A stretch of 64,000 bases of DNA from Streptomyces sp. CB02400 (GCF_001905725.1 NZ_LIWB01000016.1:124001-188000); one strand, 5' to 3'. Counted from the stretch's first letter, positions 1 to 8,725 are shown. Notes: generated by a model from the sequence alone, not told the origin. Translations and numbers: made by a program.

Positions 1-393
1 GGCGTGGTCCTCGGCCCCCGGTACCGCCGACGTGTCGGCCACCCCGCCCAGCCCGTACACCAGGGTGTCGTAGGGCAGCACCCGGTCGTCGTCGATCCGC
101 ACGGTCTTCGCGTCCGCGTCCACCGCCGTCACCCAGCCGCGCACGAACCGCGCGCCCGTGCCCTCCAGCAGTCGGGGGATGCTCAGCTCGGCGAGCGGCT
201 GCCCGGTCGCCGTCATGTGCAGCCGCATGCGTTCGGTGAACCGCTCCTGCGCGTTCACCACGGTCACCCGCACGTCCTCGTGCCGCTTGGTCCGGGCCGC
301 GAGCTGGACGGCCGCGGCCATGCCCGCGTATCCCGCCCCCAGGATCACCACGCGGTGCGCGGTCGCCGTGCCGGTCTTCTGCCGTGCGCTCAT
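1..393 (-). CDS. FAD/NAD(P)-dependent oxidoreductase, N-terminal part (runs off left edge)
   Basis: The reverse strand reads in one open frame from an ATG at 393 to the window edge (131 codons visible). The protein starts MSARQKTGTATAH and then has the dinucleotide-binding fingerprint VVILGAGYAGMAAA (GxGxxG), as in the FAD-binding N-terminus of type II NADH dehydrogenase or pyridine nucleotide-disulfide oxidoreductase family proteins. Further on it reads LPYDTLVYGLGG, the usual second Rossmann strand. A GAGGAGG ribosome-binding site lies 8 bases before the start, which fixes it. The C-terminal half is outside the window, so substrate and quinone or NADH specificity cannot be judged. It is probably a cytosolic or membrane-peripheral flavoprotein. 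Confidence 0.85.
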   Translation of the reverse strand, partial: MSARQKTGTATAHRVVILGAGYAGMAAAVQLAARTKRHEDVRVTVVNAQERFTERMRLHMTATGQPLAELSIPRLLEGTGARFVRGWVTAVDADAKTVRIDDDRVLPYDTLVYGLGGVADTSAVPGAEDHA

Positions 394-597
394 CGTTCCG
401 TCCTCCTCGGTTCGCCTGCTGACGCCCACCAGATGGGAGCAGGCGGCCCGGACGTGACATGGGCTTGGTATGGCGTGCGTCACGGTGCGCATCGAGGTGC
501 CGGCACGGGAAACGGTCCTCGGTACTGGTGGGCTCGCGTATTCGACTGTCGCCGCCTCCCCGGGGAGCCCGGCCCGCTGTCGTGGTTGCCGACCGGA

Positions 598-1035
598 TCA
601 CTCCGTCACGGGCAGGCACTCGGCGAGCAGGCCGACGCCGTCACGCCCGAGCTCCAGCGCGATCGCGCCCCCGGTGCCGTAGCCGACGGCGGCGATCCGC
701 TCCGGGTCGGTCCGCGGCTCGGCACAAAGCACGTCGAGCGCCGCGTGGCCGATGCCCCGCATCCGGCCGGGATCGGCGAGCAACGGCATGCAACGGGCCA
801 GCATCTCCTCGGGGTCGCCCAGATAGCGCCCGCCGTGGAGGTCGAAGGCCAGGGCCACGTATCCCAGCTCGGCGAGCGCGTCGGCCCGGCGGCGCTCGAC
901 GTCGCTGAGCCCCACCCCCTCGGGCCCGACCAGGACCGCGGGCCGACGGTCGACACCGGCCGGGAGCGCAAGGTGCCCGATCATCGTCAGGCCGTCGGCC
1001 ACGTATTCGACCGCGCACGTGGTAACCGTCGTCAT
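598..1035 (-). pseudogene. Truncated dienelactone hydrolase-like protein
   Basis: The 145-codon frame begins at an ATG at 1035 (MTTVTTCAVEYVADG). It matches the N-terminal half of dienelactone hydrolase family alpha/beta hydrolases: RPAVLVGPEGVGLSD, then a central LGYVALAFDLHGGRY segment, then IAAVGYGTGGAIALEL around residues 115-130. In the family the last stretch is the nucleophile elbow, usually GxCxGG with a catalytic Cys (or Ser); here the nucleophile position is Gly. The protein stops about 15 residues later, whereas family members are about 230-250 aa, so the Asp and His of the triad are missing. I read it as a decayed gene. A longer start at 1086 is possible but the extra residues look non-coding. 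Confidence 0.65.
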
Positions 1036-1512
1036 GAACCTGGACTGTAGTGATCGCCGAACCCGATCGGGCCGGTGTTCTGCCACCGGCAGAAAGCAGG
1101 CCTCCGACGTGTTCCGGAACCTCCCCGTCAGGGGTTCGGCTCAGCGCCTGCGAACAAACCGCCGTCCGCCCGAAGCGCGGGCGCGCCGGAGGAGGACGGT
1201 GACTCCGGCGGCTCAAAGACGCAGGGGTGTCTCCGCGTCGGTCAGCAGCCGGCCAAGGGCATCGAGGCGCTCGTCCTCGCTCGGCGCGGCCCGCCGGGAG
1301 ACTTTCATCGCGGGCAAGGAGCCCGTAGTGCACGGCAGGTACGCCGGGTGCGGCGCTGACGCGCAGGGTGCGGCCCTGGCCGCGCCGGCAGGCGGGTCGG
1401 CTCCGGGATCCCGCTCGAAGCAATTACTTGGCTAGCCACATAAACGGTGTTACTTTTATGTGGCTGGCCACAGAAAGTGGTCGGCGCGGCATCCACACGA
1501 GGAGATCCCGTC
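1036..1512. other. 477-bp gap with upstream regulatory region
   Basis: No convincing gene is present. A short reverse frame at 1213-1308 (31 aa, reading SEDERLDALGRLLTDAE) has protein-like composition but no ribosome-binding site; it could be the tail of a lost gene. The right-hand end is locally AT-rich and carries the palindrome described at 1430-1469, so the promoter for the downstream oxidoreductase should lie about 1400-1480. Confidence 0.5.
1430..1469. promoter_or_regulatory. Palindromic operator candidate upstream of oxidoreductase-marR
   Basis: The left arm at 1430-1444 (GGCTAGCCACATAAA) and the right arm at 1455-1469 match in 14 of 15 positions as an inverted repeat, with a 10-base spacer. 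It is AT-rich against a GC-rich background and sits about 45 bases before the oxidoreductase start. A MarR-family gene follows the oxidoreductase, and such regulators bind palindromes in the promoters of the operons that encode them, so this is the best candidate operator. Confidence 0.65.
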
Positions 1513-2427
1513 ATGAAGGCCATCGTTTTCGACGCGTTCGGCGGCACCGAGGTCCTGCACGAGGCGGAGATCGACATTCCGCAGCCCGGCCCCGGCCAGG
1601 TCCGTGTGCGGGTACGGGCTGTCGGCGTCAACCCGGTGGACGGCAAGATCCGCTCCGGTGTCATGGAGGCCGTCTTCCCCACCACGCTGCCCGCCGTGCC
1701 CGGCGGGGAGATCGCCGGTGTGGTCGACGCCGTCGGCGAGGACGTCGACCACCTGAAGGTGGGGGACGAGGTCCTGGGCTGGTCCGACACCGGCTCCTAC
1801 GCCCAGTACGCCCTGGCGTCCGCGGCCGTCCTCGCGCCCAAGCCGGCCGGCCTGGACTGGACACACGCCGCCGCCCTGCCCGTGGCGAGCGACGGTGCCG
1901 AACGCGTGCTGGACCTGCTCGGCGTCACCTCGGGTGAGACGCTGCTGATCCACGGAGCGTCCGGCGCGCTCGGCACCATCGCCGTCCAGCTCGCCGTCGC
2001 ACGCGGCGCCCGCGTCATCGGCACCGCCGGACCGGCCAACCAGGAGTACGTCACCTCGCTCGGCGCGACCGCGCTGGTCTACGGGGAAAACCTGGTCCAG
2101 CGGGTCCGCGAACTCGCCCCCGACGGGGTGGACGCCGTCTTCGACGCCGCGGGCAAGGGCGCGCTGGAGGACTCCATCGTCCTGCGCGGCGGCACCGACC
2201 GGATCGTCACCACCGCCGACTTCCGCGCCCGTGAACTCGGCGTCGTCTTCGCCGAGGGCCCGCAGCGCCGCTCCGGCGCCCGGCTGGCCGAACTGGCCCA
2301 GCAGGCCGCCGACGGCACACTGGTGACCACGATCAGCGCCACCTACCCGCTGGCGGAAGCCGCCAAGGCCCAGCGGGCCAGCGACGGCGGCCACAACCGC
2401 GGCAAGATCGTCCTCACCGTCAACTGA
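1513..2427 (+). CDS. NADP-dependent quinone oxidoreductase (zinc-free MDR family)
   Basis: 304 aa, ATG at 1513 preceded by GAGGAG. The N-terminal GroES-like half has the typical PGQVRVRVRAVGVNPVDGKIRSG, and the Rossmann half (residues about 120-270) has LLIHGASGALGTIAVQLAVARGA, the NADPH-binding AxGxxG-type signature of quinone reductase/zeta-crystallin-like enzymes. No structural zinc-binding Cys cluster is seen. Family members transfer hydride from NADPH to quinones or enones in the cytosol. It is followed after 30 bases by a MarR-family gene on the same strand, so the two probably form one transcript controlled by the upstream palindrome. An upstream in-frame extension to 1447 runs through that palindrome and is unlikely to be translated. 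Confidence 0.9.
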   Translation: MKAIVFDAFGGTEVLHEAEIDIPQPGPGQVRVRVRAVGVNPVDGKIRSGVMEAVFPTTLPAVPGGEIAGVVDAVGEDVDHLKVGDEVLGWSDTGSYAQYALASAAVLAPKPAGLDWTHAAALPVASDGAERVLDLLGVTSGETLLIHGASGALGTIAVQLAVARGARVIGTAGPANQEYVTSLGATALVYGENLVQRVRELAPDGVDAVFDAAGKGALEDSIVLRGGTDRIVTTADFRARELGVVFAEGPQRRSGARLAELAQQAADGTLVTTISATYPLAEAAKAQRASDGGHNRGKIVLTVN

Positions 2428-2457
2428 CCACCTCACCCGTACGACCAGGGAGCAGCA

Positions 2458-2937
2458 ATGTCCGACACCACCTCACCGGAGCTACCGGACGCGGCGCGCG
2501 ACGGGCGACTGAGCTACGCCATCTTCCAGCTCGCCCGTGCGCACCGCGGCCACGCCGCCGCCATGCTGCGCGCCCTGAACCTGCACCCGGGGCAGGAGCT
2601 GCTGCTGATGCAGCTCTTCGACCGCGACGGCCGGACACAGGCGGAGCTTCTGGAGCGTGTCGGCCTCGACCACTCCACCGTCTCCAAGTCACTGCGCCGC
2701 ATGCAGGAGGCCGGACTGCTCACCCGGGAACCCGCTCCCCACGACCGGCGGGTCATGGTGGTCAGCCTCACCGATGCCGGCCGTGCCCTGCGGGAGCCCA
2801 TCGCCGACATGTGGCGCACCCTGGAGCAGATCTCCGTACGCGATCTGACCCCTGACCAGGTCGAGATGTTCACCACGTGTGCGCGCACCATCGAGAAGTC
2901 GGTCAGGGACCACAGCCGGCAGGCACCCTCCGAGTGA
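2458..2937 (+). CDS. MarR-family transcriptional regulator
   Basis: 159 aa. The winged-helix core runs from about residue 45 (QELLLMQLFDRDGRTQAELLERVGLDHSTVSKSLRRMQEAG) with the recognition helix in HSTVSKSLRR and the wing in PHDRRVMVVSLTDAG, both characteristic of MarR proteins; helices at each end give the dimerization region. A good ribosome-binding site (AGGGAGCAGCA) precedes the ATG. It lies between a quinone reductase and an old yellow enzyme, a common layout for MarR regulators that sense quinones or other electrophiles and repress their own operon. The ligand cannot be inferred. The likely operator is at 1430-1469. Confidence 0.88.
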   Translation: MSDTTSPELPDAARDGRLSYAIFQLARAHRGHAAAMLRALNLHPGQELLLMQLFDRDGRTQAELLERVGLDHSTVSKSLRRMQEAGLLTREPAPHDRRVMVVSLTDAGRALREPIADMWRTLEQISVRDLTPDQVEMFTTCARTIEKSVRDHSRQAPSE

Positions 2938-3276
2938 TCAGGCACGGGCGGGCGGCCCACTCGCCGGGCGAACCGCCCTCCCACCCCGCGCGGAGCGAGG
3001 GCGCCCCGAGGGCAGCCCTCGCCGCCCGGGGCGACAAGAACCCTCCGCGGACGCCTCGACGCCGCGCATGAGCAGCACGTCACCGCGGCGGTCGAGCGCA
3101 TCACCGCGGCGGTGGAGGAACGCGCGTACACACACGTCGGCGCGCCGCAGACCCGCCGACGCCACCCGGGCGCAGCCCCCGCCGCCCCGGCCGGTGCACC
3201 GGAACCGCCCGCAAAGCAGCCGCGCCGCAGCCGGCTCTTCTTCTCTTCCATCCTCCGCGACAACAGGGAGATTTCC
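2938..3276. other. 339-bp gap between marR and alkene reductase
   Basis: No gene can be supported. From about 3052 the frame of the downstream reductase is already open and reads LDAAHEQHVTAAVERITAAVEERAY, an amphipathic helix-like stretch, but it has no start with a ribosome-binding site and lies outside the reductase family's usual N-terminus. It may be a remnant of a deleted gene. No clear terminator or palindrome was found. Confidence 0.4.
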
Positions 3277-4350
3277 ATGACGGACGCATTCGCCCCGATC
3301 GATGTGGCCGGCCGGCCGATGGCCAACCGCATCGTGATGGCACCGATGACCCGAAGCCGGGCCTACGGACCTGGAGCCACCGCGACCGATCTGATGGCGA
3401 CCTACTACAGCCAGCGCGCGAGTGCCGGCCTCATCGTCACCGAAGGGATACAGCCCTCTCCGGTCGGCCAGGGATACCCCGACACGCCGGGCCTGCATTC
3501 GCCGGAGCAGGTGGCCGCCTGGCGCAAGGTCACCGATGCCGTCCACCGTGAAGGCGGAGTGATCTTCGCGCAGTTGATGCACACCGGCCGCATCGGCCAT
3601 CCCAGTCTGCTTCCTTCCGGTCTGAACCCCGTCGCGCCCTCACCCGTCGCCGCGAAGGGCCAGGTGTTCACCCACCAGGGGCCGATGGACTTCGTCACCC
3701 CGCAGGAACTGGACGCCGACGCCATCGCCCGCACCATCGCCGACTTCACCGACGCGGCACGCAACGCGATCGCCGCCGGCTTCGACGGGGTGGAGATCCA
3801 CGGTGCCAACGGCTACCTGATCCACCAGTTCCTCGCACCCGACACCAACCGGCGCACCGACGACTGGGGCGGCGACGTCGCCGGCCGGATCCGCTTCGGC
3901 CTGGAAGTCGCCACCGCCGTCGCGGAAGCGATCGGCGGCCACCGCACCGGCTTCCGCATCTCGCCCGGAAACCCCTACAACGACATCGCCGAGACGGACG
4001 CGGTGGATGTGGAGAACACCTACACCACCCTGGTCACCGAGCTCGGCGGCCTGGACCTCGCCTACCTGCACATGATCGAAGGCGCCGACCGGACACTGAC
4101 CGCACGCCTGCGCAAGACCTGGCCCGCCACGTTCATCCTCAACCCGCTCACCCACCCCGAGCCCACCGGCCCGGACGCACTCGCCCTGGTCCAGGACGGC
4201 ACCGCGGACATGATCGCCTTCGGCGCGCTGTTCCTCGCCAACCCCGACCTGCCCGCCCGTCTGGCCGCCCGGGGTCCGTACAACACACCGGACCCCGCCA
4301 CCTTCTACGGCGGCGACCACCACGGCTACACCGACTACCCGCACCTGTAG
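3277..4350 (+). CDS. Old yellow enzyme family alkene reductase
   Basis: 357 aa TIM-barrel flavoprotein. The start at 3277 (MTDAFAPIDVAGRPMANRIVMAPMTRSRA) matches the family N-terminus and has an AGGGAG ribosome-binding site; the longer frame from 3112 is not family-like. Landmarks are VTEGIQPSPVGQGYPDTPG near the FMN site, the signature HGANGYLIHQFLAPDTNRRTD (substrate-binding His/Asn pair), and DMIAFGALFLANPDLPARL near the C-terminus, which binds the FMN phosphate. Such enzymes reduce activated C=C bonds with NADPH. Its position after a quinone reductase and MarR regulator suggests a shared response to electrophiles, though the 339-bp gap allows its own promoter. Confidence 0.92.
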   Translation: MTDAFAPIDVAGRPMANRIVMAPMTRSRAYGPGATATDLMATYYSQRASAGLIVTEGIQPSPVGQGYPDTPGLHSPEQVAAWRKVTDAVHREGGVIFAQLMHTGRIGHPSLLPSGLNPVAPSPVAAKGQVFTHQGPMDFVTPQELDADAIARTIADFTDAARNAIAAGFDGVEIHGANGYLIHQFLAPDTNRRTDDWGGDVAGRIRFGLEVATAVAEAIGGHRTGFRISPGNPYNDIAETDAVDVENTYTTLVTELGGLDLAYLHMIEGADRTLTARLRKTWPATFILNPLTHPEPTGPDALALVQDGTADMIAFGALFLANPDLPARLAARGPYNTPDPATFYGGDHHGYTDYPHL

Positions 4351-4532
4351 GGTGCCGGCCCGGAGCGGGGAAAGCCGGGCGACGCCCTCGTCCCGGCTCT
4401 CGCCGCCCTCGGCCCGCACCGACGCTGTGACCTGCGGCTTCAGACCGGACGTCGCCCCATCGTCAGTGCGGTGCGCTTCACTGTCCGGGAGGCCTGGAGG
4501 AGTACCTGTCCGGCCTACCTGCGAGCCCCCGC

Positions 4533-5069
4533 TCACCCCAGATGGAGAGCCGCCAAGCGGGGCAGTCGGCGGGTCATTTCGCCGTGGTCGTCGAAATCGA
4601 AGTTCCAGGCGGGGTCCAGCTCCGGGTAGCGGATGGTGAACGCGTCGTCGGGGAGTTGTCCGCCGGTCGCCACGATGTGTGCGTTCCAGACGATGCTCAG
4701 CGTCTCCTCGCACTCGAGATCGAATCCGCCGGCCGCCGCCGCCCGCACGACGGGCAGTTCTGCCAGGGCATCGGGGTCGGCGACCACGTGCTCGAAGGTC
4801 TCGCGTCCCTGCGCGATCAACCAGCCACGGAAGTAGTCGAAGCCGTCGTCGGAGCATCCACCGTTGATCACGTAGGCGGCGGCCCACAGAGGGTTCGTAT
4901 AGGAGTCCGCCATCAGGTCCCACAGCACCTGCTGGGCGGCGACGATCTCCTCAACCGGGTACGTGGCCAGCTGCGAGGTCGCCCGGCCGGCGACGTCCTC
5001 GCCGTCGTCCGGGTCGGACGCCTGATTGCGGGCTGACTCGATGAGCTGCCAGAACTGCCGTCTGTCCAT
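4533..5069 (-). CDS. DUF4240 domain-containing protein
   Basis: 178 aa starting MDRRQFWQLIESARNQA. The N-terminal FWxLIexAR, the middle WDLMADSYTNPLWAAAYVINGGCSDDGFDYFRGWLIAQG and the C-terminal DPAWNFDFDDHGEMTRRLPRL follow the pattern of DUF4240 proteins, which are common in actinomycetes and have no established function. The start at 5069 is chosen because family members begin with this tryptophan-containing helix; an upstream in-frame ATG at 5138 would add 23 unrelated residues. The gene is convergent with the alkene reductase and stands alone. It is soluble, with no signal peptide or membrane segment. Confidence 0.8.
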   Translation of the reverse strand: MDRRQFWQLIESARNQASDPDDGEDVAGRATSQLATYPVEEIVAAQQVLWDLMADSYTNPLWAAAYVINGGCSDDGFDYFRGWLIAQGRETFEHVVADPDALAELPVVRAAAAGGFDLECEETLSIVWNAHIVATGGQLPDDAFTIRYPELDPAWNFDFDDHGEMTRRLPRLAALHLG

Positions 5070-5336
5070 GGCGGCAGAGCATGGCACCCGGTTCTGACAT
5101 CGGGCCGGTCCCGGGAGCTCTGTCCACCGGAGCAGCAAGGATCTCCCTGACCCCCTGTCACATCTGAGGGGTGTACGTGGTCAAGAGGTCGACGATCCCG
5201 AAGAGTCCGGGCGGACGCAACCGCCCGCCACCGTTCAGCGGGTTCCACCGAGGGGACGCATCGGCGCATTCCCGCACCGGTCGCTCGACGACCCTGCTGA
5301 CGTGCGGAACGGACCGAACACGAGGAGCAGCACCTC

Positions 5337-5735
5337 ATGCGCAGAATCAAGAACACGATCTACGGCGCCGCCACATGTCTGGCGCTGACGGTCGGCGCCG
5401 TAGCCGCGTTCCCGGGCACCGCGGCCGCGGCCGACACGATCACGGTCTGCAGGGACGCGTACCAGAACCACTGTGGGCACGCCCCGACCACCGTGTCGGA
5501 CGCCCTCAAGCAGGTCAGCCCCGCAGCGCAGGACAGCATTTCGTCCATCGCGAACCCGACCAGCACACCGATCTGCTTCTACGAGCACAACAACTTCCAG
5601 GGGCGAAGCTTCGTGCACTTCGGCCCCGGGAACATCAACAACCTCGCGAACGTATGGGTGGACGGCAAGCCCATGAACGACGTCATCTCGTCCTGGAGGC
5701 CCCATCCCCATGGTGGTCCTGGGCCTTGCGCGTGA
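5337..5735 (+). CDS. Secreted peptidase inhibitor family I36-like protein
   Basis: 132 aa. A classical Sec signal peptide (MRRIKNTIYGAATCLALTVGAVAA, then PGTAAAA with likely cleavage after residue 32) leads a small mature domain with four Cys, reading ICFYEHNNFQGRSFVHFGPG and NLANVWVDGKPMNDVISSW. The FYEHxNFQG stretch and the W...N.. pattern are those of the beta/gamma-crystallin-like fold in Streptomyces metalloproteinase inhibitors (family I36). The start has a GAGGAG ribosome-binding site. It is probably exported and could inhibit metallopeptidases; targets are unknown. Confidence 0.75.
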   Translation: MRRIKNTIYGAATCLALTVGAVAAFPGTAAAADTITVCRDAYQNHCGHAPTTVSDALKQVSPAAQDSISSIANPTSTPICFYEHNNFQGRSFVHFGPGNINNLANVWVDGKPMNDVISSWRPHPHGGPGPCA

Positions 5736-6900
5736 ACCGAAAACCACCGTCGGCCGGTCGTCCGGGACCCGGCCGCCACGCCCGCGTTGGTCGAACGACT
5801 CAGTCATGACCCCGAACCGGCCTCCAGCGCGGGTGCCGAACCGGCGCTCCCCGAGGAGGCCACGGCCGTACCTCCAGGAGTCTTCGCTCCTCTCGCTGCA
5901 TCCGCTGGGCGACCGGCGGATGCGCGACCTGTGGACCGACGGCTGGCACATCACGGAGTCCGCGCCGCACCGCGACTGGGACGAGCTCTGCCGGGCAGGC
6001 ATCGTCATCGTGGCGCTGGGGCACACCCCGCCGGTGCCACCCCTTCCCGAGGCCTACCTCATCATCCACCACGAGGGCCGTCGGCTCGCCGGCGCGCCGT
6101 CCGCTCCGGAACCCCGCTGGGCGCTCGAACCTGCCGTGGAACCGGCCGGTCCCCTCGCTCCGGAGCAACCATGGTGGAACCGGTCCGTCATGACAGCCCG
6201 TCACGCCCACCCACTCGTCGTTCATACGGCGGGGACCCGGCGGCCGAGTCGCCCGCCATGGGCGAAGACGTGGGGAGCAGACCGGACACGCGCCCTCGCG
6301 CTCTGCCCACGCCTCGCCGTGCCTCAGGACACCGGGGCCGCCTTCGGCAGCGTGGTCACGTCCTGCGGGGGCGGGTCCGTCGGCATGAGCACGGGCGGAC
6401 GGAGGCCGTCGGCCGCGGCATGCCTGACCGAGCTGCTGCACGTACCGTGGACTTCCACCGTGCGCGTCCTGTGCCCATGGCGGTCCGGTGAAGAAGAGCC
6501 TCGCCCCTGGGCGCCGGGTCCGGGCTTTTCCTCCCACGGTGCGGCAGGTCCGCCGTCCGTCGCCGGCCGGACAGTCCTGGCGGACGCGACACGCTCAGGC
6601 GCGGACGTGCCGATGGACACCGGGACGGGAGAGGTCTGCCTCCTGGTGGCGGTTGGCCCGGCCGTGGGACCGCACCCGGTGCACCGGCGAGCCGTCCTGC
6701 TCCGACTGCCGCTCCTACCACCCCTGGACGGTTACGCATCGCGTCCGGGCAGCAGCCTGCTGCTGCCGAGAACGACCACCGAGGGCGCGGCCGGCCGCCG
6801 GCGGCAGGAGGAGCAGCACACCGTCGCCGCGGCCGCCGGTCGGCTCAGGCTCTGGAGGAGGCAGGCGGGCGACGGGCTCGAGCAGCACGCCCGGTTCTCG
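5736..6900. other. 1.17-kb gene-poor, possibly degenerate stretch
   Basis: One plus-strand frame is open across the whole stretch into the SsgA-like gene, but its translation is rich in Pro, Arg and Gly with no domain, and the other frames look no better. Patches such as LWTDGWHITESAPHRDWDEL (about 5930-5990) and EAYLIIHHEGRRLAG (about 6050-6090) look more protein-like, so it may contain eroded coding sequence. No hairpin, tRNA or repeat stands out. It lies between a secreted-protein gene and a recombinase locus, which would suit an area of past rearrangement. Confidence 0.4.
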
Positions 6901-7317
6901 ATGCGTGTGCACCTCACGGAGCAGGACACCGGACAGCGTCTCCCGGTCCGGCTGACCTATCGCACCGCTGATCCCTACGCGATCACGGCCGTCTTCAACC
7001 ACGGGACCGACGACGAGAGGGAATGGGTCTTCGCTCACGAGCTGCTCGTCGACGGCACGCACGAGAGCGTGGGGATCGGGGACGTCATCGTGTGGCCTTC
7101 ACAGGACGAGGAACACGAGCGGCGACGCGTCTTCGTCCGTCTGCGGTCACCGGAGGGAACGGCACTGCTGTCCGCGGCGCGTGACGACGTCGACGCCTTC
7201 CTCGACGCCGTCCACCCGCTGACACTCCATCCGTCGGCGGCCCTGTACGCCCGTGCCCTCGACGCGTGGGAGCGCGAGCTCGCCGAGTTCATCTGCCCCG
7301 GGCCGGGGGACCGGTGA
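6901..7317 (+). CDS. SsgA-like (SALP) sporulation/cell division regulator
   Basis: 138 aa if started at the ATG at 6901. The sequence RLPVRLTYRTADPYAITAVFNH, then WVFAHELLVDGTHESVGIGDVIVWPSQ, then RVFVRLRSPEGTALLSAARDDVDAFLDAVHPL follows the SsgA/SsgB-like family, found only in sporulating actinomycetes and acting with the septation and cell-wall machinery. The frame is open upstream and the preceding residues (LEQHARFS) also look like a family N-terminus, yet no start codon with a ribosome-binding site is found nearby; the true start may be further upstream or the 5' end damaged. It is an orphan, next to the recombinase. Confidence 0.75.
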   Translation: MRVHLTEQDTGQRLPVRLTYRTADPYAITAVFNHGTDDEREWVFAHELLVDGTHESVGIGDVIVWPSQDEEHERRRVFVRLRSPEGTALLSAARDDVDAFLDAVHPLTLHPSAALYARALDAWERELAEFICPGPGDR

Positions 7318-7405
7318 TCCGGGTCGGGGATCCGTCGGCCGTGGGCGGTGACTCCGTCGAGGGCCCCGCCGGCGGTCCTCACGTGACGACCGGGGTGACG
7401 GCCAG

Positions 7406-8581
7406 TCAGGTGCCGTTCCGTTCGCGGGCCTTAGCGCGGGCGGCGTGCAGGGGGTTGTTCGTCCTGCCCCGGGCGGGTTCGATGTAGTGCTTGAGGACCG
7501 TGGGGGAACCGGGCTTCCACCGGCCCTGGGCGGTCGGGTCTCCTCCTGCTTCGGAGATCTCCTGTGCCGGGCCCCGGCGCAGGCCGTGCGCGGTCACCGC
7601 GCGGCCGCCGGGCGCCTTGACCCCGGCGAGCCGGGCGCGGGTCTTGACGATGTTCCCGATCGCGTCGGGGCTGAGGAAGTCGCCGCGCGGCCCGGAGCGG
7701 GGGCGGATGGTGCCGCCGCGGGTGATGTGCCGGAACAGCGGGCCGGACGTGATGCCGTGGCGGCGCAGTTCCTCCAGCCACGCGCGGACGCGGACGACGG
7801 GGCAGAGGGACGGGGCCTCCGGGTCGGCCGGTACGAAGGTGTCCTCGCCGTGGGCGGCCTGGTCGGTCTTGGAGAACGCCACGCGCACGGTCACGCCGTC
7901 GTCCTCCACGGCCAGGTGCTCGACCAGGAGGTTGGCGAGTTCGCTGCGGCGGGACAGCATCCCCCATCCGAGGGTGAGCAGCGCGGCGTCCCTCAGGGCC
8001 TTCGGCTGCTCGCGCTCGTCGGCCGCGGTGCAGGTGGCCACCATGGCGGACAGGGCCGCGGTGCGGATCGGCGGTGCCTTCCTGGGCGCGCGGCGCCGGG
8101 CCCAGTCCCGGGCGTGCCTGCGGAGGACCTGCCGGGCCTCCTTCATTCCGGGCTGCTGTCCGTCGGAGTGGGCGGAGCGGATCGCCGACATGTGGACCTG
8201 GACGGACGCGGGCGCCAGGTCCCGTTGCACCAGGTGTCCGACGTACTCCACGAACGTCGCCGTGGTGCACGGCATCGGCACCCGGCCGTTCTCGGCGCAC
8301 CAGGTGGTGAACTGTCCGAGGGCCGAGCCGTACGTGCGGGAGGTGTTGGCGGGCGGCGCCCCGTCGATCAGGTCGGCCGTCTCCTGCGAGATCCGGAAGT
8401 CGGCTTCGGTGTAGGTCGGTTGGTCGGCCGTCGTCGGGATCGGGGCGTCCGGCCGGAGCAGCGTGTGCCGGCCGATGAGGGGCCGGTGTGCCGGCGTGTC
8501 CGCGAGGGCGGGGAGCGCCCGGTTCTCGTCCTCGTCGACCAGCTCGGCGTCGACCACTTCCACGGCGACGGAGTCGGCCAT
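7406..8581 (-). CDS. Cre-like tyrosine recombinase
   Basis: 391 aa. The N-terminal core-binding domain (residues about 60-170) reads NTSRTYGSALGQFTTWCAEN and LVQRDLAPASVQVHMSAIR, resembling the Cre layout (a tryptophan-containing helix followed by a short LxxRGLAxxTIxxHL helix). The catalytic domain has the full set: Arg at 211/212 in LSRRSEL, Lys 238 in FSKTD, His 332 and Arg 335 in AHGLRR, Trp 355 in GRWKPGS and the nucleophile Tyr 366 in HYIEP. The start at 8581 has a GGGAGGGG ribosome-binding site. No excisionase, replication or transfer genes adjoin it, so it is not part of an obvious integrative element. A lox-like inverted repeat lies 17 bases upstream of the start codon. Confidence 0.88.
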   Translation of the reverse strand: MADSVAVEVVDAELVDEDENRALPALADTPAHRPLIGRHTLLRPDAPIPTTADQPTYTEADFRISQETADLIDGAPPANTSRTYGSALGQFTTWCAENGRVPMPCTTATFVEYVGHLVQRDLAPASVQVHMSAIRSAHSDGQQPGMKEARQVLRRHARDWARRRAPRKAPPIRTAALSAMVATCTAADEREQPKALRDAALLTLGWGMLSRRSELANLLVEHLAVEDDGVTVRVAFSKTDQAAHGEDTFVPADPEAPSLCPVVRVRAWLEELRRHGITSGPLFRHITRGGTIRPRSGPRGDFLSPDAIGNIVKTRARLAGVKAPGGRAVTAHGLRRGPAQEISEAGGDPTAQGRWKPGSPTVLKHYIEPARGRTNNPLHAARAKARERNGT

Positions 8582-8597
8582 GTGCCCCTCCCTCAGG

Positions 8598-8631
8598 ATA
8601 GCTTCGTATAAGGGAAATTATACAGGGGTAA
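8598..8631. other. lox-like recombination site candidate
   Basis: The 34-bp window reads as 13 + 8 + 13. The left arm at 8598-8610 (ATAGCTTCGTATA) differs from the P1 loxP arm at one position; the right arm at 8619-8631 matches its complement in 8 of 13, including the inner TATAC. The core holds a perfect inverted repeat GTATAA (8606-8611) / TTATAC (8618-8623). It is strikingly AT-rich for this genome and directly upstream of the Cre-like recombinase gene. It could instead be part of that gene's promoter. Confidence 0.45.
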
Positions 8632-8725
8632 CGTCCAAGGCCCTTCTCGGCGCGGTTCCTGATGGCGGGACACGGACCGCTGCTACCGTTCTCGTCAGTT
8701 CACGTCTATTGGTACGGAAGGAATC

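Noticed and set aside
1213..1308. Reverse-strand 31-aa open frame
   Set aside because: Composition is protein-like but there is no ribosome-binding site and no recognisable domain; kept only as a note on the intergenic region.
8598..8631. Considered as an engineered loxP scar
   Set aside because: Only one arm is close to loxP; the spacer and right arm differ and no marker or vector sequence adjoins, so a natural site is more likely.
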